Counted from the first letter of the stretch, positions 42,362-51,613 are shown. The stretch is DNA of 64,000 nt from Belnapia rosea (GCF_900101615.1 NZ_FMZX01000001.1:1116001-1180000); one strand, 5' to 3'. Numbers and translations are program-made. The notes: generated by a model not told the origin, from the letters alone.

Positions 42362-43468
42362 ATGGAAGAGTTCGACTGCGTCGTCGCCGGCGCCGGGGTT
42401 GTGGGCCTCGCCGTGGCGCGGGCCCTGGCCCTGGCCGGGCGCGAGGTGCTGGTGCTGGACGCCGCCGAGGGGATCGGGACCGAGACCTCCTCACGCAATT
42501 CCGAGGTGATCCACGCCGGGATCTACTACCCCGCCGGCAGCCTGATGGCGCGCTGCTGCGTCGAGGGCAAGCGGATGCTTTATGCCTATTGCGCTGAGCG
42601 CGGCATCCCGCATGCCAATTGCGGGAAGCTGATCGTCGCCACCGACGAGGCGGAGGCCGAGAAGCTGGCCTCCATCCAGGCGCGGGCGGCGGCCAATGGC
42701 GTCCCCGACCTCCGCCGGCTGGAGCGTGCCGAGGCGCTGGCGCTGGAGCCTGCCCTGCACTGCACGGCGGCCCTGCTCTCGCCCTCGACCGGCATCATCG
42801 ACAGCCATGCCTTCATGCTGACGCTGCAGGGCGACGCGGAGAATGCCGGGGCGATCTTCGTCTTCCACGCCCCGGTGACCGGCGGACGGCTGACCGAGAG
42901 CGGCGTCGAGCTCGAGGTCGGCGGGGCGGAGCCGATGGCGCTGCGCTGCCGCAGCTTCGTCAACGCGGCCGGGCTGCATGCGCCGAAGCTGGCGCGCTCG
43001 CTGGCCGGAATGCCGAGCCAGCTCGTCCCCGCCGCCTATTACGCCAAGGGCAATTACTTCACGCTCACTGGCAAGAACCCCTTCTCCCGGCTGATCTATC
43101 CGGTGCCGGTGCCGGGCGGGCTGGGCACGCATCTCACCATCGATCTCGGCGGCCAGGCGCGGTTCGGCCCGGATGTCGAATGGGTCGAGGAGATCGACTA
43201 CGAGGTGGACCCCCGCCGGGGCGAGAGCTTCTACGCCGCCATCCGCCGTTACTGGCCCGACCTCAAGGATGGGGCGCTGGCGCCGGGCTATTCCGGCATC
43301 CGGCCGAAGATCGTCCCGCCGGGCGCGCCGGGCCAGGACTTCACCCTCCAAGGGCCGCGGGCGCATGGCGTGCCGGGCCTGCTCAACCTCTTCGGCATCG
43401 AGAGCCCGGGGCTGACGGCGTCCCTCGCCCTTGCCCAACTATCGGTAGAGACACTGGCCGCGGAATGA
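42362..43468 (+). CDS. FAD-dependent oxidoreductase, L-2-hydroxyglutarate oxidase-like
   Basis: 368 residues of the DAO family. The FAD-binding [13 protein letters not shown] lies at the N terminus, then the substrate segment [20 protein letters not shown], strongly like LhgO/L2HGDH, and the C-terminal GYSGIRPKI and [12 protein letters not shown] blocks. The enzyme family oxidises L-2-hydroxyglutarate to 2-oxoglutarate. The start ATG 42362 fits the family N terminus. It follows the enoyl-CoA hydratase by 81 bases on the same strand. Confidence 0.92.
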   Translation: MEEFDCVVAGAGVVGLAVARALALAGREVLVLDAAEGIGTETSSRNSEVIHAGIYYPAGSLMARCCVEGKRMLYAYCAERGIPHANCGKLIVATDEAEAEKLASIQARAAANGVPDLRRLERAEALALEPALHCTAALLSPSTGIIDSHAFMLTLQGDAENAGAIFVFHAPVTGGRLTESGVELEVGGAEPMALRCRSFVNAAGLHAPKLARSLAGMPSQLVPAAYYAKGNYFTLTGKNPFSRLIYPVPVPGGLGTHLTIDLGGQARFGPDVEWVEEIDYEVDPRRGESFYAAIRRYWPDLKDGALAPGYSGIRPKIVPPGAPGQDFTLQGPRAHGVPGLLNLFGIESPGLTASLALAQLSVETLAAE

Positions 43469-43596
43469 CCGCCTTGGTTCACATTCATGTAAGGAAGGGT
43501 TTCTAAGACCCCGTTCTCTCTACTGTCATCTCGTTGCGATGGATCGATCGGCATCCTTCCCGCATTGGGCCGCCGCAATGAGGAAGGACTCCCGCC

Positions 43597-43920
43597 GTGT
43601 CACCTGAGTTTGCCGTTTCCGCCGATCCTGAACTGCTTACCTATCTGACGGATGCGGCGGATGTCGCTCCGGGACAGCTTGCCCCCCGCGTGGGGGACCC
43701 GATCGAGCTGCGGCCGCGGCGTGGCGGGCGCGATATCGAGGCCTGGTCGGCCGAGGGCATCCGGCTCGGCCGCCTGCCCCCGGCCGAGCGCGCGGCGCTC
43801 GATGACCTCATCGCCGCCACCACCCTGCCGTTGCGCGGACGCATCACTGCCCTGGTGCCGCGGCCGCACCAGATCGGCGCCGGGCGAATCCATATCAGGG
43901 TGACCACCGCCGAAGGCTGA
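43597..43920 (+). CDS. Small protein with a HIRAN-like domain
   Basis: 107 residues from GTG 43597, with AGGAAGGA eight bases upstream. The stretch VGDPIELRPRRGGRDIEAW, then IRLGRLPPAERAALDDLI, and the final strand GRIHIRV match the layout of HIRAN domains (G-D-x-x-L ... A-x-x-V ... LG-x-P), which bind DNA ends or damaged DNA in larger proteins. The first strand of the domain is weak. It stands alone between an oxidase and the polysaccharide operon. Assignment is by pattern and tentative. Confidence 0.6.
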   Translation: MSPEFAVSADPELLTYLTDAADVAPGQLAPRVGDPIELRPRRGGRDIEAWSAEGIRLGRLPPAERAALDDLIAATTLPLRGRITALVPRPHQIGAGRIHIRVTTAEG

Positions 43921-43940
43921 ACGGCCCCTCCTCATCGCGC

Positions 43941-43978
43941 CGGCCACCGGCCGCCTCGGGCATCGCCCGGGGTGGCCG
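43941..43978. terminator. Hairpin after the HIRAN-like gene
   Basis: CGGCCACC and GGTGGCCG arms enclose a second stem (CGGGC/GCCCG), starting 20 bases after the stop codon. No T-run. It separates the small gene from the exopolysaccharide operon. Confidence 0.5.
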
Positions 43979-44203
43979 GTGTCAATTCCACCCCGGGATA
44001 GAGAGGCGCCGGGGCCGCTTCGCCGGCCCGGATCACTGCTCCCGTTTTGTTGTGCGATGCCACAATCCGGCCGCAAGCGCGTCGCAATCCCGCACTTCCT
44101 TGGTCCCCATAGTCGCAATGCCCGGAACGGTCTGGTTCGCCAACCGCCCGGGTGGACTGACCGGCGCCAACCCCCACACGGCGCCGGGACCGAGGAGAGC
44201 CAG

Positions 44204-44917
44204 ATGTCGTCCATGCTTGGCGTTGAGTCCTATCGCGGTCTGACGCATTCGCAATCGAGCCTCGGCCCCCTTGCGGTGCGGCCGATGGAACAGGCTGCCC
44301 CTCGCCTGCAGCCCGGGCTGAAGCGTGCCCTCGATATCGCCGGCGCCGGCGCCCTGCTGCTGCTCGGCGCTCCGGTCTTCCTGTTGCTCGCCCTGCTGGT
44401 CCGCGCCGATGGCGGCCCGGCCTTCTATGCCCATGAGCGGGTGGGGCGCGGCGGCCGCCGCTTCGGCTGCCTCAAGTTCCGCTCCATGGTGGTGGACAGC
44501 GCCACCCGGCTGGAGGCGCTGCTGGCCAGCGACCCGGCGGCGCGCGCCGAGTGGGAGGCCACCCGGAAGCTGCGGCATGACCCCCGCATCACCTGGATCG
44601 GCCGCCTCCTCCGCGCCACCAGCCTCGACGAGCTGCCCCAGCTCATCAACGTGCTTCGCGGCGATATGAGCCTGGTCGGCCCCCGCCCGGTGGTCGCCGC
44701 CGAGCTTGCCGCGCATTACGGCGCGGCCGCCGAGCACTACCTCGCGGTGCGGCCCGGCATCACCGGCCTCTGGCAGGTGAGCGGCCGGTCGGACACCAGC
44801 TATGCCCAGCGCGTGGCGCTCGACGTCCGCTACGCCACCAACCCCTCGCTGCTCGAGGATGTCCGCATCCTGCTGCGCACCCCGGCGGCGGTGCTGCTGC
44901 GGCGCGGCGCCTACTGA
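44204..44917 (+). CDS. Undecaprenyl-phosphate phosphosugar transferase (ExoY/WcaJ catalytic type)
   Basis: 237 residues of the bacterial sugar transferase family, which starts a polysaccharide repeat by loading a phosphosugar on undecaprenyl phosphate at the inner membrane. There is one membrane segment near 40-62, then HERVGRGGRRFGCLKFRSM, RLLRATSLDELPQL, GDMSLVGPRP and PGITGLWQVSGRSD, all signature blocks. It lacks the extra N-terminal membrane domain of WbaP/WcaJ and so is the short ExoY form. GAGGAGA precedes ATG 44204. First gene of the operon to 51216. Confidence 0.95.
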   Translation: MSSMLGVESYRGLTHSQSSLGPLAVRPMEQAAPRLQPGLKRALDIAGAGALLLLGAPVFLLLALLVRADGGPAFYAHERVGRGGRRFGCLKFRSMVVDSATRLEALLASDPAARAEWEATRKLRHDPRITWIGRLLRATSLDELPQLINVLRGDMSLVGPRPVVAAELAAHYGAAAEHYLAVRPGITGLWQVSGRSDTSYAQRVALDVRYATNPSLLEDVRILLRTPAAVLLRRGAY

Positions 44918-44983
44918 ACCGCCACTTGACCTGACCAGGCCGCGCTGGCACGGCGCGGCCCAGGCAGCGGGACCTACAGCATC

Positions 44984-46504
44984 ATGGCCGATCCGGCAGA
45001 GTCCCGCACCCGCGGCCGCACCATGGTCGCGGGTGTGGTCTGGAACGGGCTGGGGCGCGGCTTGCCGCTTCTCCTCGCCCTGGTCCTCACCCCCGTCCTC
45101 ATCCATCAGCTCGGCCTCGACCGCTGGGGGCTCTTCACCCTGGCCCTGGCGATGGTGGGCGTCTTCGGGGTTTTCGACTTCGGCGTCGGCCAGGCGCTGA
45201 CGCGTGCCATCTCCGAGCGCATCGGCACCGGCCGTGGGGGCGATGCTGCGGCGCTGGTGGAGGCGGCGCTGGGGACGCTGCTCGGCATCAGCCTCGTGGT
45301 CGCCATCGGCCTCTGGTTCTTCGTGCCGGTGCTGGTGGACCGCCTGCTGCAGGTGCCGCCCGAGCTGCGCGGCCAGGCGATCGGCGCCATGCGGGTCCTG
45401 GCCGCGGCGGCCCCGCTGGTCGTGCTGAATGCGGCACTCTGGGGCGTGCTCGCTGCCTATCAGCGCTTCCGGGCGGCCAATCTCGTCACCATCCCGGTGA
45501 ACCTCTTCTACTATCTCGGCCCGGTGCTGGTGCTGCTGGTCTGGGACAGCCTGATCGGCGTGATGCTGGCCCTCGTCGCCTGCCGGCTGGCCAATACCCT
45601 CTCCTACCTGTGGCTGATCCGGCCCCTGGTGCCGGGGCTCGGGCTGCGGTGGCCGCGCATCGCGCTCGTCGCCCCGCTGCTGAGGCTCGGCGGCTGGATG
45701 ACCTTCTCCGGCCTGCTGACCCAGGCGCTGCTCTATGCCGACCGCTTCCTGATCGGCGCGCTGCTCAGCCTCTCGGCCGTCGCCTTCTATGCGACTCCGC
45801 TCGACCTCGTGCTGCGGGTCTGGATCCTGCCGGTCGCCGTGGCGCAGACGCTGCTGCCGGCCTTCGCCTCCTCCTTCGCCAGCGCCCCGGCGCCGACCGC
45901 GGCGCTGCTGCGGCGGGGCGGGCTGCTGGTGATGCTGCTGGTCTTCCCCGCCTGCCTGGTGCTGGTTGGCGGGGCACGGGAGATCCTCTGGCTCTGGCTC
46001 GGCGAGGGCTTCGCTGCGGGCAGCGCGCGGGTGCTGCAATGGCTCGGCTGCGGCATCTTCTTCTCCTGCGTCGCCTTCGCGCCGAATGCGCTTCTGGATG
46101 CGATCGGCCGGCCGGATGCCACGGCGAAATTCGCCGCCCTGCAGGCCGTGATCTTCATCCCGCTGGCCGCGCTGCTGATCCACCTGATCGGCATCGAGGG
46201 TGCGGCGATGGCCTGGACTGCGCGGGCCGCGACCGATTGCGCCGGCAAATTCGTGCTGGTCGCGCGGCTCTACCCGCCAGGGGCGGAGGCGGCGCGGCGG
46301 CTCGCCCTGCCGATGCTGTGCGGCGGGCTCGGCCTGCTGCTGCTGCTGCCGATGCCGGGCCTCGTGCCGCTGCTGATCGCGGCGACGTTGGCGCTCGGCG
46401 TCTTCGCCATCGCCGGGCTACAGAGTTTGGACATCGAGGAGCGAGGCCGGATCGGCGCGCTGATCCGCCAGCCGCGCCTGCTGCTGAAGCCGGGGGCTCT
46501 ATGA
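44984..46504 (+). CDS. Polysaccharide flippase (Wzx-like, PST/MOP family)
   Basis: 506 residues with about 12-14 membrane helices. The N-terminal block (GRGLPLLLALVLTPVLIHQLGLDRWG) and the FDFGVGQALTRAISE motif are typical of MOP-family exporters that turn lipid-linked oligosaccharides across the inner membrane. It overlaps the next glycosyltransferase by ATGA. No partner Wzy polymerase is seen in the window. Confidence 0.92.
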   Translation: MADPAESRTRGRTMVAGVVWNGLGRGLPLLLALVLTPVLIHQLGLDRWGLFTLALAMVGVFGVFDFGVGQALTRAISERIGTGRGGDAAALVEAALGTLLGISLVVAIGLWFFVPVLVDRLLQVPPELRGQAIGAMRVLAAAAPLVVLNAALWGVLAAYQRFRAANLVTIPVNLFYYLGPVLVLLVWDSLIGVMLALVACRLANTLSYLWLIRPLVPGLGLRWPRIALVAPLLRLGGWMTFSGLLTQALLYADRFLIGALLSLSAVAFYATPLDLVLRVWILPVAVAQTLLPAFASSFASAPAPTAALLRRGGLLVMLLVFPACLVLVGGAREILWLWLGEGFAAGSARVLQWLGCGIFFSCVAFAPNALLDAIGRPDATAKFAALQAVIFIPLAALLIHLIGIEGAAMAWTARAATDCAGKFVLVARLYPPGAEAARRLALPMLCGGLGLLLLLPMPGLVPLLIAATLALGVFAIAGLQSLDIEERGRIGALIRQPRLLLKPGAL

Positions 46505-47571
46505 TCGCCGTCAACGGGCGCTTCCTGACCCAGCGCATCACCGGCGTGCAGCGCTTCGCCGCCGAGATCACCCGCGCGCTCGACGCCATGGCAGCGGAAG
46601 GGCGGCTGCCCGGCGCGCGGCTGCTGCGCCCGGCGGGGGGCCCACCCTCCCCCTTCGCGCATCTGGCCGACGATGCCTTCGGCCGGCTGCGCGGCCAAGC
46701 CTGGGAACAGGTCGAGCTTCCGGCGCGGGCGCGGGGCGCGGTGCTGGTCAATCTCGGCAATACCGCGCCGCTGCTGGCGGGCGGGCGGCAGGCGGTCGTC
46801 ATCCATGATGCCGGCGCCTTCGACACGCCGGAGAGCTACTCCCTCGCCTTCCGCAGCTGGTACCGCAGCCTGCACTGGGCCCTGCCGCGGGCCGGGGCGC
46901 GGCTGCTGACCGTCTCCGAATTCTCGCGCGGGCGGATCGCGCATCACCTCGGCATCCCGCCCGAGCGGATCGGCGTGGTGCATGAGGGGGGCGAGCATAT
47001 CCTGCGCGAGCCGGAGGATGCCGGCGTGCTGGCGCGGCACGGGCTGCAGCCGGGGCGCTTCGCCATCGTCGTCGGCACGCGCGCGGCGCATAAGGGACTC
47101 GCCGGCCTCGGCGAGGTGCAGGCCTTGCTCGCCGCGCGCGGGCTGGTGCTGGCGGTCGCCGGGGCGGCGGATGCCAATGTCTTCCGCAATGCGGGCGACC
47201 CGGAGGGCCAGGCGGTGGTGCCGCTCGGCCGGGTGACGGATGCCGAGCTGCGGACGCTCTACGCCGCGGCGCTCTGCCTCATCTTCCCCTCGCGCTACGA
47301 GGGCTTCGGCCTGCCGCCGCTCGAGGCGATGACCTGCGGCTGCCCGGTTGTCGCCGCCCATGCCGCCGCCGTGCCCGAGGTCTGCGGCGAGGCGGCGCTC
47401 TGGTTCGACAATGACGGTCCGCGCCGCCTGCCGGACGCGCTCGCGCGGCTGCTGGAGGAGCCTGGCCTCGGCGCCCGGCTTCGCGCCGAAGGGCTGGCGC
47501 GCGCCGCCGGCTTCTCCTGGCGGGCGGCGGCGGAGCGGCTGGTGGCGCTGCTGCCGAAGGGGGATGCGTGA
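46501..47571 (+). CDS. Glycosyltransferase family 4
   Basis: 356 residues, GT-B fold. It starts MIAVNGRFLTQRITGVQRFAAE, the typical start of mannosyl/rhamnosyl GT4 enzymes of exopolysaccharide loci. VSEFSRGRIAHHLGIPPERI and the donor block FPSRYEGFGLPPLEAMTCG (E-x7-E) are present. It begins inside the flippase stop and ends in the start of the next gene (GTGA), so the operon is tightly coupled. Confidence 0.94.
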   Translation: MIAVNGRFLTQRITGVQRFAAEITRALDAMAAEGRLPGARLLRPAGGPPSPFAHLADDAFGRLRGQAWEQVELPARARGAVLVNLGNTAPLLAGGRQAVVIHDAGAFDTPESYSLAFRSWYRSLHWALPRAGARLLTVSEFSRGRIAHHLGIPPERIGVVHEGGEHILREPEDAGVLARHGLQPGRFAIVVGTRAAHKGLAGLGEVQALLAARGLVLAVAGAADANVFRNAGDPEGQAVVPLGRVTDAELRTLYAAALCLIFPSRYEGFGLPPLEAMTCGCPVVAAHAAAVPEVCGEAALWFDNDGPRRLPDALARLLEEPGLGARLRAEGLARAAGFSWRAAAERLVALLPKGDA

Positions 47572-48677
47572 AGGTCGCACTCGTCCATGAATGGCTCGAC
47601 AGCTATGCGGGATCCGAGCGGGTGCTGGAGCAGCTTCTGCTGATCTGGCCCGAGGCGGATGTCTTCGCCGTCTGCGACTTCCTGCCGGAGGCGGAGCGCG
47701 GCTTCCTGCGCGGCAAGCTGGTCACGACGAGCTTCATCCAGCGCCTGCCCCTCGCGCGACGGATGTTCCGCAACTATCTCGGCCTGATGCCGCTGGCGAT
47801 CGAGCAGCTCGACCTCTCGGGCTATGACCTTGTCGTCTCCTCCTCTCATGCCGTCGCCAAGGGCGTGCTGACCGGGCCGGGGCAGCTTCATGTCAGCTAT
47901 ATCCACAGCCCGATGCGCTATGCCTGGGACCTGCAGCACCAGTATCTCCGCCAGGCACGGCTCGAGACCGGGCTGAAGGGCGCCTATACCCGCTGGCTGC
48001 TGCACCGGCTCCGGCTGTGGGACCGCAGCTCGGCGGCGGGCGTCGACAGCCTGGTCGCCAACAGCAGCTACATCGCCGAGCGCATCCGCAAGGTCTGGCG
48101 GCGCGAGGCGGCGGTGATCCACCCGCCGGTCGATGTCACGCGCTTCGGGCTGGGGACGGCGCCGCGCGGCGAGCATTACCTCCTGGCCTCGCGCATGGTG
48201 CCCTACAAGCGCGTCGAGCTGGTGGTCGAGGCCTTCCGCCGCATGCCCGGACGCAGGCTGGTGGTGACGGGCGACGGGCCGTCGGAGCCCATGGTGCGGG
48301 CCGCCGCCGCCGGCGCGCCGAATGTGGAATTGCGCGGCCGGGTGCCCCAGGCGGAGCTCATCTCCCTGACCCAGACGGCCCGCGCCTTCGTCTTCGCCGC
48401 CGAGGAGGATTTCGGCATCGCCATGGTGGAGGCGCAGGCCTGCGGCACGCCGCTCATCGCCTTCGGCCGCGGCGGGGCGCGCGACATCGTGCAGGAGGGA
48501 ACGACCGGCCTGCTCTTCCCCGAGCAGAGCGCCGAGGCGGTGATGGCGGCGGTGGAGCGCTTCGAGGCGCTGCCGGCGCCGATCGCGCCCGAGGCCTGCC
48601 GCGCCAACGCGCTGCGCTTCTCGGAGGAGGCCTTCCGCGCCGCGCTCCGCGCGCATGTGGAGGCGCTGCTGCCGTGA
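47568..48677 (+). CDS. Glycosyltransferase family 4
   Basis: 369 residues with GTG start. Residues MKVALVHEWLDSYAGSERVLEQ and SYIHSPMRYAWD are typical of a well-known GT4 subgroup of exopolysaccharide clusters (WcaI/GumH-like neighbours). The donor site shows ASRMVPYKRVELVVEAFRRM and EEDFGIAMVEAQACGTP. Start and stop overlap the neighbours by four bases. Confidence 0.94.
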   Translation: MKVALVHEWLDSYAGSERVLEQLLLIWPEADVFAVCDFLPEAERGFLRGKLVTTSFIQRLPLARRMFRNYLGLMPLAIEQLDLSGYDLVVSSSHAVAKGVLTGPGQLHVSYIHSPMRYAWDLQHQYLRQARLETGLKGAYTRWLLHRLRLWDRSSAAGVDSLVANSSYIAERIRKVWRREAAVIHPPVDVTRFGLGTAPRGEHYLLASRMVPYKRVELVVEAFRRMPGRRLVVTGDGPSEPMVRAAAAGAPNVELRGRVPQAELISLTQTARAFVFAAEEDFGIAMVEAQACGTPLIAFGRGGARDIVQEGTTGLLFPEQSAEAVMAAVERFEALPAPIAPEACRANALRFSEEAFRAALRAHVEALLP

Positions 48678-49552
48678 GCTTCTCCCTGGTGGTGGCGACG
48701 CGCGGGCGGGATGCCGAGCTGGCCGAGTTCTTCGACAGCCTGCTTGCCCAGGGCCGCGCGGATGTCGAGGTGATCGTCGTCGACCAGAATGCCGACGAGC
48801 GGCTGGCGCCCATCATGGCCACCTATGAGGGGCGGCTGCCGCTGCTCTGGCGGCGCTCCACGGTGGCCAATGCCTGCCATGCGCGCAATCTCGGCCTGGC
48901 CCTGGCGCGAGGCGCCATCGTCGGCTTCCCGGATGACGACTGCACCTACCCGCCGGGCCTGCTGGATCAGGTGGCGGCGGCCTTCGATGGTGACCCGGCG
49001 CTCTCCGTGCTGACCGGGCCGGCCGCCTCGCCGGAGGGCGGGCTCGGCTCCGGCCGCTGGCGTGCGGAGGCCGGGCCGATCACGCCGGCCAATGTCTGGA
49101 CCAGCGTGATCGAGTTCAACCTCTTTCTCCGGCGGGAGGTGGCGCTGGCCATGGGCGGCTTCGACGAGCGGCTGGGTCCGGGCACGTCCTATGGCTCGGC
49201 CGAGGGGAATGACCTGGTGCTGCGCGCCATCCGCGCCAGGCATGTGGCGCGCTATGAGCCGGGGCAGCAGGTCGTGCATCCCGACAAGCGGCTGACGCCG
49301 GTCGCGGTGGAGCGGGCGACGCTCTACGGGCGCGGGCTCGGCTTCGTGCTGCGGCGGCACCGGGTGCCGGCGGGGGTCTGGCTGCCCTTCCTCATCCGCC
49401 CGCTCGGCGGGGCGGTGCTCGGCCTGCTGCGTGGGCGGGTGCTGGCGGCACGCTACTACTGGGCGACGCTGCGGGGACGGCTGGCGGGCTTCACCGCACC
49501 CGGGCCGGATCACGGCCTGCCGCTGGCGCCCCTGGCGGAGGCGGCGCGATGA
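48674..49552 (+). CDS. Glycosyltransferase family 2
   Basis: 292 residues, GT-A fold. SLVVATRGRDAELAEFFDSLL opens the domain; the metal/nucleotide DxD lies in FPDDDCTYP. A C-terminal basic and hydrophobic stretch after about 225 may contact the membrane. GTG start at 48674 overlaps the upstream TGA. It is close in form to the next gene, so the two may be old duplicates or add sugars in sequence. Confidence 0.93.
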   Translation: MSFSLVVATRGRDAELAEFFDSLLAQGRADVEVIVVDQNADERLAPIMATYEGRLPLLWRRSTVANACHARNLGLALARGAIVGFPDDDCTYPPGLLDQVAAAFDGDPALSVLTGPAASPEGGLGSGRWRAEAGPITPANVWTSVIEFNLFLRREVALAMGGFDERLGPGTSYGSAEGNDLVLRAIRARHVARYEPGQQVVHPDKRLTPVAVERATLYGRGLGFVLRRHRVPAGVWLPFLIRPLGGAVLGLLRGRVLAARYYWATLRGRLAGFTAPGPDHGLPLAPLAEAAR

Positions 49553-50412
49553 GGCTCGCCATCGGCATCGCCACGCGCGGCCGCCCGGCCATCCTCGCCG
49601 AGGTGCTGCGCGAGCTCGGGCGGCAGACGCGGCCGGCCGACCGCATCATCGTCTGCCATGTGACGCCGGAGGATGTCGGCGCGCCCCTGCCCGGCATCGA
49701 ATACCTCACCGCGCCGGCCGGGCTGCCGCGGCAGCGCAACGCCATCATGGACCGGGCGGCGGATTGCGACATCCTGCTCTTCCTCGACGACGACTTCCTC
49801 GCCGCGCCCGGCTATTGCGCCGTGACCGAGGCGGTCTTCGCCGCGCGGCCGGATGTGGTCGTCACCACCGGCACCGTCATCGCCGATGGCGCCAATGGGC
49901 CGGGCTATACCGTCGAGGAGGGCCGCGCGCTGCTCGCCGCCGATGCGCCGCCCGCCGGGCAGCTCGACGCGCATCCGCATTTCAACGGCTATGGCTGCAA
50001 CATGGCCTTCCGCATGGCGGTGGTGCGCGAGCACGGCATCCGCGTCGACGAGGCACTGCCGGCCTATGCCTGGTACGAGGACCTCGATGTGACGCGGCTG
50101 ATCGGCCGGCACGGGGCGATCCTCCGGCTCGGCGGGGCGCGGGGCGTGCATCTCGGCGCCAAGGTCGGGCGGACGCCGGGGCTGAAGCTCGGCTACTCGC
50201 AGATCGCCAACCCGGTCTATCTCGCCCGCAAGGGGACCTATCCCTGGAACCGGGCGCTGCGGAGCATGGCGCGGCACTGCGCGATGAACCTCGCCCGCAG
50301 CCCACGGCCGGAACCGTGGGCCGATCGCTGGGGGCGCTTCCGCGGCAACATGCTGGCACTCGCCGACCTGCTGCGCGGCCGGCTGCGGCCGGGCCGGATC
50401 GAGGAGCTCTAG
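49549..50412 (+). CDS. Glycosyltransferase family 2
   Basis: 287 residues, GT-A fold. RLAIGIATRGRPAILAEVLREL begins the nucleotide-binding part and LFLDDDFLAAP carries the DxD motif. YAWYEDLDVTRLIGR likely holds the catalytic base region (ED). ATGA overlap with the upstream gene. Acceptor and donor are unknown. Confidence 0.93.
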   Translation: MRLAIGIATRGRPAILAEVLRELGRQTRPADRIIVCHVTPEDVGAPLPGIEYLTAPAGLPRQRNAIMDRAADCDILLFLDDDFLAAPGYCAVTEAVFAARPDVVVTTGTVIADGANGPGYTVEEGRALLAADAPPAGQLDAHPHFNGYGCNMAFRMAVVREHGIRVDEALPAYAWYEDLDVTRLIGRHGAILRLGGARGVHLGAKVGRTPGLKLGYSQIANPVYLARKGTYPWNRALRSMARHCAMNLARSPRPEPWADRWGRFRGNMLALADLLRGRLRPGRIEEL

Positions 50413-50415
50413 CCC

Positions 50416-51216
50416 GTGGAGGATGTGACCTACCTCCTCTCGAAGCTGCTGTGGTTCCCGGCGAAGCCCGGCAACGCGGCGCTGCTGCTGATCGCCATCG
50501 GCCTCGCCCTGCTGTGGCGCGGGCGGCGCTGGGGGCGCTGGCCGGCCTTGGCCGGGCTCGGCTTCTTCGTCGCCTTGATGGCGCTGCCGCTGCACCAGTG
50601 GGTGCAGGCGCCGCTGGAGGACCGCTTCGCCCGGCCGGCGGCGGAGCCGGCGCATATCGACGGCATCGTCGTGCTTGGCGGCGCCGTCGAGCAGAACCTG
50701 ACCGAGGCGCGCGGCATCCCGGCGCTGAACGGCGCCGCCGAGCGGATGACGGAGCCCGTCGCCCTGCTGCGGCGCCACCCCGAGGCGCGGCTGGTCTTCA
50801 CCGGCGGCCAGGGCTCGCTGGTGCATGGCGGCGTGACGGAAGCCGATGTCGCCGCCGCGCTCTGGCGCGACCTCGGCGTGCCGGCCGACCGGCTGGTGCT
50901 GGAGCGGCAGGCGCGCAACACCTGGGAGAACGCCACCCTCACCCGCCAGCTGGTGCAGCCGAAGCCGGGCGAGACCTGGCTGCTGGTCACCTCGGCCAGC
51001 CACATGCCGCGCGCCATGGGCGTGTTCCGCCGGGCGGGCTGGACGGAGATCACCCCCTGGCCGGTGAATTACCGCACCGGGTCGACCTTCGCCGCGCAAA
51101 CCGATGCCTCCCTCCCCGACCGCCTGCGCGAATTCGAGTGGAGCGTCCGCGAATGGGTGGGGCTGGTCGCCTATCACCTCCTCGGCCGGACGGATGCGGT
51201 CTTCCCGGCGCCCTGA
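50416..51216 (+). CDS. YdcF/ElyC family protein (DUF218)
   Basis: 266 residues. Two membrane helices (about 18-34 and 42-58) precede the DUF218 domain: IDGIVVLGGAV, LVFTGGQGS, ARNTWENA and TSASHMPRAMGVFRRAG. ElyC and relatives affect envelope polysaccharide and undecaprenyl lipid use, so a place at the end of an exopolysaccharide operon fits. GTG 50416 starts three bases after the previous stop. Confidence 0.92.
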   Translation: MEDVTYLLSKLLWFPAKPGNAALLLIAIGLALLWRGRRWGRWPALAGLGFFVALMALPLHQWVQAPLEDRFARPAAEPAHIDGIVVLGGAVEQNLTEARGIPALNGAAERMTEPVALLRRHPEARLVFTGGQGSLVHGGVTEADVAAALWRDLGVPADRLVLERQARNTWENATLTRQLVQPKPGETWLLVTSASHMPRAMGVFRRAGWTEITPWPVNYRTGSTFAAQTDASLPDRLREFEWSVREWVGLVAYHLLGRTDAVFPAP

Positions 51217-51219
51217 GCG

Positions 51220-51390
51220 CTACCGCCGCCAGGCCTGGACCGGCAGGGGATGATGGGTCCCGTCGGCTGGACAGGCGGCCGGGCCGGCCTCCTCGCGCCG
51301 ATGCTCCGGCTGCGGCTGGTCCAACCCGTCCAGCCAGCGCAGCCGCAGCGTCGTCCAAAGCCCGGACATCTCCGTCATCCTCTGCATCAT
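51220..51390 (-). CDS. Possible small protein of 56 residues
   Basis: Reading from ATG-ATG at 51390, a 56-codon frame has G or C at about 90 % of third positions, as in real genes here. The sequence begins MMQRMTEMSGLWTTLRLRWLDG and is followed by a polar, Pro-rich tail ending AWRR. No membrane segment or known motif. The frame stays open a little further upstream, but without similar bias. Convergent with the YdcF-like gene, whose stop is three bases away. Confidence 0.45.
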   Translation of the reverse strand: MMQRMTEMSGLWTTLRLRWLDGLDQPQPEHRREEAGPAACPADGTHHPLPVQAWRR

Positions 51391-51450
51391 CCCGTCCCCG
51401 GTCCCGTGTGAGGGCCGGGGAGATGCCAGTGGCCGGTCGCGCGACGATCC

Positions 51451-51482
51451 CGCTGCGTCGCGGATGTCACGCGCTGCGTCGC
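51451..51482. repeat. Direct repeat CGCTGCGTCGC with 21-base period
   Basis: Two identical 11-mers at 51451-51461 and 51472-51482, spaced two helical turns apart, lie in the gene-free region before the ECF sigma operon. Such spacing suits tandem binding of a regulator on one DNA face. Function is inferred. Confidence 0.35.
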
Positions 51483-51613
51483 AAGGACACGCCAGGTTGC
51501 TTGCCCGCACGGTTTTCGATCGGCTAGGCCGGGGTCATGAGCATCGCCACCCGGGGAAGTGAATCAGCGCCGTGGGTTGGCCGGAGCCGCATCGTATCAA
51601 CCCGCGGAACCGG

